A stretch of DNA of 64,000 nucleotides, taken from Chrysogorgia sp. JL179-B06. Its lineage: Eukaryota; Cnidaria; Anthozoa; Scleralcyonacea; Chrysogorgiidae. Within the stretch, counting starts at the first letter, position 1, and every line of letters begins with the position of its first letter. Location of the stretch: assembly GCA_035772405.1 (NCBI GenBank), contig JAYKKM010000310.1, forward strand, positions 1,511,501-1,575,500, written 5' to 3'. The notes below the pieces were generated by a model. That model was not told the DNA's origin, made no database searches, and saw nothing but the letters and a program-made list of their open reading frames with translations. A program made the translations under genes and the position numbers. Below are positions 58,393 through 64,000 of the stretch, one piece after another.

Positions 58393-58779
58393 GAGACCAC
58401 ATCCATACTGAATCCTATGCTGCAATTGCAATTTCAGAAATTGAAAACCGGTGTATAATGGCTTCACTTCCACATGTACTTGGAGACAAGAAGACCCTCA
58501 AGCATGAAATTGGTGAACATTTTTGGGAAATTGTGCCTGTAAGTATTGGTTTTATTTTAGCTTGGTTTTATGTAGCCTAATTATTCTGATTTTATTTAAA
58601 GTGTACTGCACAGTGTCTGTCAAGGTGGCCTCCATAATTGTTCTGTTTTTGTTAATTTTCAGGGAGGCACCACAGAGAATCTTGAGGATAAGGTAAAAGA
58701 GTGCTCAACTCCCAGGTCAAGTGGCTCATTAGATGACCGCCATTCCATTACTTTGGCAGCAGAAGGAATGGTTGTCTGA
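58393..58779 (+). CDS. Two terminal exons of an unidentified host gene
   Basis: Exon 1, about 58,393-58,538: acceptor ...ataagcag, frame GDHIHTESYAAIAISEIENR, IMASLPHVLGDKKTLKHEIG and EHFWEIVP, donor CCT|GTAAGT. Exon 2, 58,663-58,779: acceptor gttaattttcag, frame GGTTENLEDKVKECSTPRSS then GSLDDRHSITLAAEGMVV and TGA. The 124-bp intron has consensus borders and phase 0 on both sides, and both exons stay open through exactly the spliced frame. It is a mixed helical and Ser-rich protein end; I do not recognise the family. Upstream exons, including the start, are not established. Confidence 0.5.
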
Positions 58780-59820
58780 AAATTTAAAACTAATAAGATC
58801 TTCAATGCGATTATTAGTTTGATGTCATCGTATTATGTTTTTAATGCACCATATCCGAAGGGCACACCAAGAATGTATTTTTGTTCTTGGAACATTTACT
58901 TCTTATCCAACATTCTAGTGTCTTGCCAATGGGCGTTGAACATTTTCTTTCTATTATTCAATTAACAATTATTTGATTTATTTCTATTCTGGAACATTTT
59001 CTTTCAAGTATTTGAACAGCTCTATTTTAATCCCTCGTTAATTTAATAGTCGGATTTTGTTGGTATTCTAGTGAATAAAACGTGTTCAGCTAATTTGTTT
59101 GTTGTCAGATTTTCTTGCTAACATCAATTATTTATGATGACCAATTAAATTCCGTTTTTATTGGTTGTCTCAGGTGCATCACTTAACCAAATTTTATTGG
59201 TAAAAACAACCCATTTATGGTCATTGTATTTATGGAATATATACACTGTAGGTTAGGGTTAGGATTATAATTGAGATTAGAGTTAGCATTAGTAGTTGTG
59301 TGAATGTCCTTGTCAGTCATCCCTTTTAGCCTTCACAGTGCAAAATATCCTAAATCGTTTTAAATGAGGATAGCCAATTCGAACTAGAATCGGATGTAAA
59401 AATCATAATATGGACGCAATGTGTTGCGAATCCGTTTTAGTTTAATTCATATTGATCTGATACGATCTTAGTTTGGACGGCTTATATAAAAGTTGGTAGC
59501 AGCTTAGATTGTAATGAATTCCTGATATTCCACACTAATTACCCTCTAATCTTCAAAAGGGAATGAGTGGAATATTAGAGTGATATCCCCCTCTGCTATA
59601 ATTCCCATCTAATATACTCCCTACACTTCTCATTGCGATTTCTTTATTTGGTAAAACTGAGAATAAATAAGAACACTTCACTTTATTAGACGTACATTTC
59701 CCACTTACTTTCTTATTTTTGTATGCGTTGTCCCATACTGACTTTTCAATATATTGTCTGGCATCTTTTACATTACACACATCATCGATCACTTCTGCTT
59801 CATTTAACTACCCACTGTCA
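58780..59820. other. No gene recognised
   Basis: 3' flank of the preceding gene, then AT-rich sequence with a gttagggttaggattataat patch at 59,253-59,290. A 79-codon minus-strand ORF (59,553-59,792) has no domain. Confidence 0.35.
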
Positions 59821-59823
59821 TAA

Positions 59824-60056
59824 CAAAACAGTTTTCCCTAAACATATCAGATCTCTTCCATTTCCTTCTTGGACTTAGCAAACAACCAAACTTATTTTGG
59901 GTAAACGACAGAATTCATGACATCTTACCAGCTCCAGTGGAGAATATGTATTCATTTAGATGCCCAAGAACATTACCTCTAATTAAATGTCGTACTAAAA
60001 GATTCCAAAACAGTTTTATCCCTTTTGCTATTAGATCATGGGACGCATCACCTTAA
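59824..60056 (+). pseudogene. LINE reverse transcriptase tail fragment
   Basis: Open frame: NISDLFHFLLGLSKQPNLFW, ILPAPVENMYSFRCPRTLPL, then IKCRTKRFQNSFIPFAIRSW and DASP with a stop at 60,056. The R-T-x-R-x-x-N-S-F-I-P-x-x-I-x-x-W series is the C-terminal end of several non-LTR RT families. No RT core is present. The following sequence (tctcgtgcccagacctcttt) resembles another dispersed repeat end. Confidence 0.55.
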
Positions 60057-60667
60057 ATCGTATCAATTCAAGTCGAGCATGTAATTTCTTAACTAATTGC
60101 TGCCGTAGGCAGCACACTAATCTTGACATGGGTTATCTATGTCTCGTGCCCAGACCTCTTTCCGCACCTATGTATAGTCAACGAGATCTCGATATATGTG
60201 AAAATTTCCTAGGTGGATGTTCAGTTTTGACGTTTTGTGACGTAGTTTAGTTTGCTCTGGAACGAGATTGTTCACATACTCCAGAGGGTTATTCGTTTTC
60301 ACGGAAGTTGTACGGAATTAATGTTCGGAACTTGTCAACGCCACCACGAACATGGTATTTTCTGATCACGCAACGAGACGAAGTTCTCGAACGATCTGTC
60401 CTGCCTTTGGTGCTGTTGGGAATTTCAATTCATTTCAGTGAGGAGATATTCTGTTTTCAAGGTAAGACGACTAAGATAGTTCTGTGTACTTAGTTTTTCT
60501 TGTTTCTCTCGTGTGTACACGCAACTCAAATCAAACGAAGTCATTGTGCTCGTTAAAATCAAACCTAGCGAAGCCGAATACTCAATATTTACAAACGAAG
60601 GTTTGTGCCTGTTGCTCAACAAACTTACATCTGTGCAGAGAAAAACCTTGTCATTACTTTACCTGAA
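60057..60667. other. Spacer before the 2A-bearing reading frame
   Basis: Short overlapping ORFs only. It may be 5' leader of the following element-derived gene; a good donor-like aaggtaagacg is at about 60,460. Confidence 0.3.
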
Positions 60668-61943
60668 ATGGGAGTGACAATCGATCAATATCGTGCCCGA
60701 ATTGGTGGACACAACAACGTAAGAATCAAACAGGATTCAAGACCACTCGAAGAATAGAAACAGGATTCAAGACCACTCGAAGAATAGATATAATCTTTTC
60801 TGGAACAACATTGATGTTAATTCAGTTGGTTGTAACAACCAGTATGCAAATTTTTAAACGATTTACATATTCAGTCATAACATGACCAGTTGCTACGGCC
60901 AGTTTCGCTACTGGTAACAACTATGGTATTACTAATATATATTTTCCAACAGCAAGTGATAGTGAATATCATGTTACAATGTGTATGTTATTGTTGCTCT
61001 GTTGTTGAGAATGGCAAATGATGTTGAAGAAAATCCTGGTCTCACAATATATGATGTTGTTCATTGTGTTCAACCTCGTACCCAGGGCATTTTGCCTCCA
61101 CGGTGGAAGGTCGGCGAAAATGTCCCTGGGATCGGCTGGTCCATTCTATAATGCGATTGGCTTGTCATAAAACTCCAATTAATTCAGCCGAGTATAATTT
61201 ATTCATCTAAATCTGAATGCTGACTTTAAATTGTACAGCAAATTAGAAGTGATAACTTTCACTAAATTGGATATTTGCTTCTTCATATGTTTTGTAAGAG
61301 ATAACCATGGATGTATGGTAAATTATTAATCTTGTTAGCTTCTTTTATGCCGACAAATGCTGACATGAACAACTCTGATTATTTTTCAATTGTTCAGGTC
61401 AATAAAGTAGACAAAGGCAATGGAACGAAGACCACAAAAATTATCATATCTAAACACCCAGAAATTCTGGGTGTCATGTGACCAGCCGATCCCAGGGCCA
61501 TTTTCGCAGACCTTCCACCGTGGAAGCAAAATGCCCTGGGTACGAGGTTGGATGTTGTTGACCCAAGTAAAACGATTTGTGCTGATTTTAGACAAGGCAA
61601 TACAAAACAATTTAAACAAAATGTGCAATAATACATTATCAAATAACAAACAATGCATGGGATTCATCATTCCTAAATGTCACATTGTGTGTTGGAAATA
61701 ACCTTTATACTTGTATAAGAAATTATGTTAATAAAACCTTTTTGCTCTGATAAAATGTATTCTTTGCAATATAGTGACCCATTTGCCGGTGATTGCTTTA
61801 TGGCAACTAACAATCCACCTTATTTTTTTGAAAATGCACTCAATATTCTATTTTTGGAGTCTCGGTTAAACTATCAACATTGCTTGCTAACTGTTGATTG
61901 CAACACTGTTGCAATTTTTAAGACATCTGAAGGGAACATCTGA
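60668..61943 (+). pseudogene. N-terminal module of a Helentron-associated protein: 2A-like peptide and OTU-like region, split by a MITE
   Basis: ATG 60,668 opens GVTIDQYRARIGGHNN and stops at 60,757 after a direct ~30-bp duplication. Farther on, VALLLRMANDVEENPGL is a strong 2A-like sequence (core 61,020-61,043, final Pro replaced by Leu), continuing TIYDVV. A 480-bp MITE (61,071-61,550) interrupts it; after it the same protein resumes: DVVDPSKTICADFRQGNTKQ and, from 61,725, YSDPFAGDCFMATNNPPYFF, ENALNILFLESRLNY, LLTVDCNTVAIFKTSEGN. I recall this order (IDxYRxRIGxHNN, LANDVEENPGP, ADFSQG, CNTVAIFK) from long cnidarian proteins that continue into an OTU-like protease region, Helitron Rep and PIF1 helicase. 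Multiple stops and shifts make it dead. Confidence 0.6.
61071..61550. mobile_element. MITE with 71-bp terminal inverted repeats
   Basis: Ends caacctcgtacccagggcat (61,071-61,141) and its reverse complement (61,480-61,550) pair along 71 bp with few mismatches. gatgttgtt occurs on both sides (61,052 and 61,551), consistent with an 8-9 bp target duplication as made by hAT elements, though nine extra bases lie on the left. 480 bp, non-coding. Solo end-like fragments occur at about 1320 and 19,529. Confidence 0.8.
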
Positions 61944-63850
61944 AGGGATGTGTGCTAATAACCGTCGAAGGTAATAAATAACCTGGTATTTCTCGATTTA
62001 GTTTTTTGGTTTATCAAGCTTTGGTAATTAATTATTGATTGAAAAAAATTTGACCATAAATGCGATAACAACGCAGTTTCCCCTACGGTTCTACCCGCGC
62101 CTCTTTACGTCGCCAATCTGTCTTGTAAAATATTGGAATTTCTTTGAAATGAGGCAGCACTTCACTTCACTAATTTCTAGTTAATACCTTTTTAAACACC
62201 TCTTAACTTTTCGAGGTTTTTTTAACACAGATTATTGTAAATTGTATATAGTATTTTCTTTCATTTTGTAACCCTGAGTTTTTCAAATATTTTTATATTT
62301 GCTGTTCAAGGATTTATTAGAAATCAATTCAATTAAAAAAAATTTATCTCTTACTTAACTGGGATAATAACCCTTTAATACTTTCGATCTACTTTTGATT
62401 TTTGCTTACAAACATACATTATTCCGTCATTACCATTTCCATCTTATACCTTTATTTATGTAACCTTCAAAATGCTAAGGAATTAACCATAACTCCTCCT
62501 TTATAGATTCTACATTACACCAATCCCCATGTATCAACAACGGTATTAGATGGCCGATACTGCTACGTGATTCGGAGAAGCAATGGCTTTGAATATTTAC
62601 AGAACCGTGGTATAGGAGAGCCTGATAGAGCCAAAGTATCAGAAGGCCGTCTTGGGGAAATCAATGTAGCTAAGAATTTTCTCAAAGATAGAACTGAACA
62701 GCGCACTACAAACGCCAATTTAAAAAACCAGAGCGATCATTTCCAAACGATAAATAATCAAACGGGATACAAGAAAGAAATTTGATGAATATATTTGGAA
62801 ATTACATTAATTTAATTGACTTTTCTCTGTGGTTTAATATCCGTAATCATATTGTTAATCACTTCCTTTAACATGTTTTATAACCTAATTATTATAATTA
62901 TTATCTTTAATCAATTACAGTTTTGGGCTTTGATACTCCTTAGTGAAGCAGGCAGCATTATTTTAGCAGGGGGTAGTAAGACAAATCCTGCAAAGTGTGT
63001 TTGCAGGTTTGCTGCAAACCTCTCAGGAGCGCATTTTCGGCGATTTCTGCAAGGAACATTCTGAAAAATTTATCTGTAACGTCTGGTAATATTTAGACAT
63101 TTTAGAAGATAAAAAAGCGCATTGTTAACGAAATTAAGTTTTGTGTATTCCGATGCACTAACAGTCGCACCAAATGCATGTGAGGTGATTGTTTATTTTG
63201 GTGCACTACTTCAACAAGACAGAACACCATGTGTCTGGTAAGTTCTCTACTCATTACTCATCTGGTAAAGAATACGTCTTGTAAATTTATAAAGTAAAAA
63301 CATGTCTCCTGTGTGCTATCACTGCTATGGAGTATCCTTATCTTGGTATGGATAGTGATGTTTACATTCGTGTATATTCTGGAGTCATTATTTCAGCCAC
63401 TGAATCACAAAACCATGCAGACGCTGTTATTTATACCGTACGTTCTTGACAGAATCTTTTTTAACTAGGCACCATAATGGAGTCTGCAGTTTGGTGGCTG
63501 GTACCCAGTCTAGTTTCCGATGTTGTGTGTGCTACCACATTAACGTAAGCAACATTCCACCATGCGCTCTTAACAAAATCGCTGCATGGTCATAGCATAT
63601 TAAGCAGAAGTTGAAACCAAAATATGCATTTCAATTTGAAATTTTCCAGACGAATTATTTAAGTTTACGTCATATTTCAGCATTCGAACTAAATAATTGT
63701 CTGAATACCTATAACAAAACATATCTTGGTTTTTTCTGGGGGGAAGTTGCCCCAGCTGCCACCCGCTATGTATTCTTTCATGGTGATTGGTATTGTAGTG
63801 TCAAGTGAGCAGAAGTGGACTCATTAATTTCCAGATTTATTAATTTTCAA
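61944..63850. other. No gene recognised
   Basis: AT-rich. A 72-codon frame at 62,567-62,785 (charged, Asn/Gln-rich) has weak resemblance to the end of LTR-retroelement polyproteins, not enough to call. No RNA or repeat seen. Confidence 0.35.
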
Positions 63851-63869
63851 AAAGACAACAAACAATTGT

Positions 63870-64000
63870 AAGTAGAAAGTCAACTACACAGGCCTTAGTT
63901 TATCTATTGCATGTAATTCTTGAATCAGTAGACAAAGGGGATAAATGTATAAGAATTATATTTGACAACTTTAGTAAGGGATTTGATCCAGTGGACCATA
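63870..64000 (+). pseudogene. LINE reverse transcriptase, partial at window end
   Basis: Plus strand: SRKSTTQALVYLLHVILESV then DKGDKCIRIIFDNFSKGFDP VDH, matching RT motif A (V-D-F-S-K-A-F-D-x-V-D-H; here FDNFSKGFD). The frame is open to the window edge and continues outside it. It may be intact or a fragment. Confidence 0.65.

Noticed and set aside
62567..62785. LTR-retroelement polyprotein end
   Set aside because: Resemblance is limited to composition and a few residues; no integrase, RNase H or protease nearby.

Overview
This window is eukaryotic, AT-rich and dominated by transposable elements. The families resemble those I know from cnidarian genomes (corals, anemones, Hydra): CR1/L2-like LINEs with 2A-like peptides, Helentron-type Helitrons, Penelope-like and Polinton-like elements, BEN-domain and P2X7-cytoplasmic-domain genes. 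A cnidarian or similar aquatic invertebrate is my best guess; nothing here fixes the species. Family names rest on recognition by eye, without database searches.

Layout. 0.5-4.4 kb: a decayed exon of an orphan family, then a frameshifted multi-exon BEN-domain gene whose intron holds a 113-bp-armed palindrome. 5-5.4 kb: a piggyBac-like MITE. 6.6-13.8 kb: almost entirely tandem repeats (a ~140-bp minisatellite, a large inverted repeat, a 673-bp higher-order repeat), ending in the C-terminal part of a Helentron protein (PIF1-type helicase plus APE-like endonuclease). 15-16.2 kb: a Penelope GIY-YIG fragment inside an inverted repeat. 18.3-20 kb: an RPA1-like OB-fold pseudogene and an isolated spliced-looking exon.

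20-41 kb is a nested nest of elements. A LINE (20.3-24.1 kb) is split by a ~2-kb Helitron2-like non-autonomous element and cut off by a 12.9-kb Polinton-like element with long terminal inverted repeats (24,112-36,999). That element carries a zinc finger plus FtsK/HerA-type packaging ATPase with a Gln-rich, acidic extension, broken by frameshifts. Three LINEs sit in it: one in each inverted repeat and one, with a fully open 1174-codon ORF, inside the acidic coding region. Right of it lie the N-terminal half of a Helitron Rep protein (minus strand) and a second Helitron2-like ~2-kb element sharing its end with the first.

41-64 kb: duplicated AT-rich sequence, a frameshifted P2X7-cytoplasmic-domain exon, a decayed transposase-like fragment, MITEs and fold-back elements, LINE remnants, a short two-exon candidate host gene end (58.4-58.8 kb), and the N-terminal module (2A peptide plus OTU-like region) of a Helentron protein split by a 480-bp MITE. 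The window ends inside another reverse transcriptase.

Few sequences look like working host genes. The parts with plausible present activity are the open LINE at 29.6-33.1 kb and perhaps the short inverted-repeat elements.
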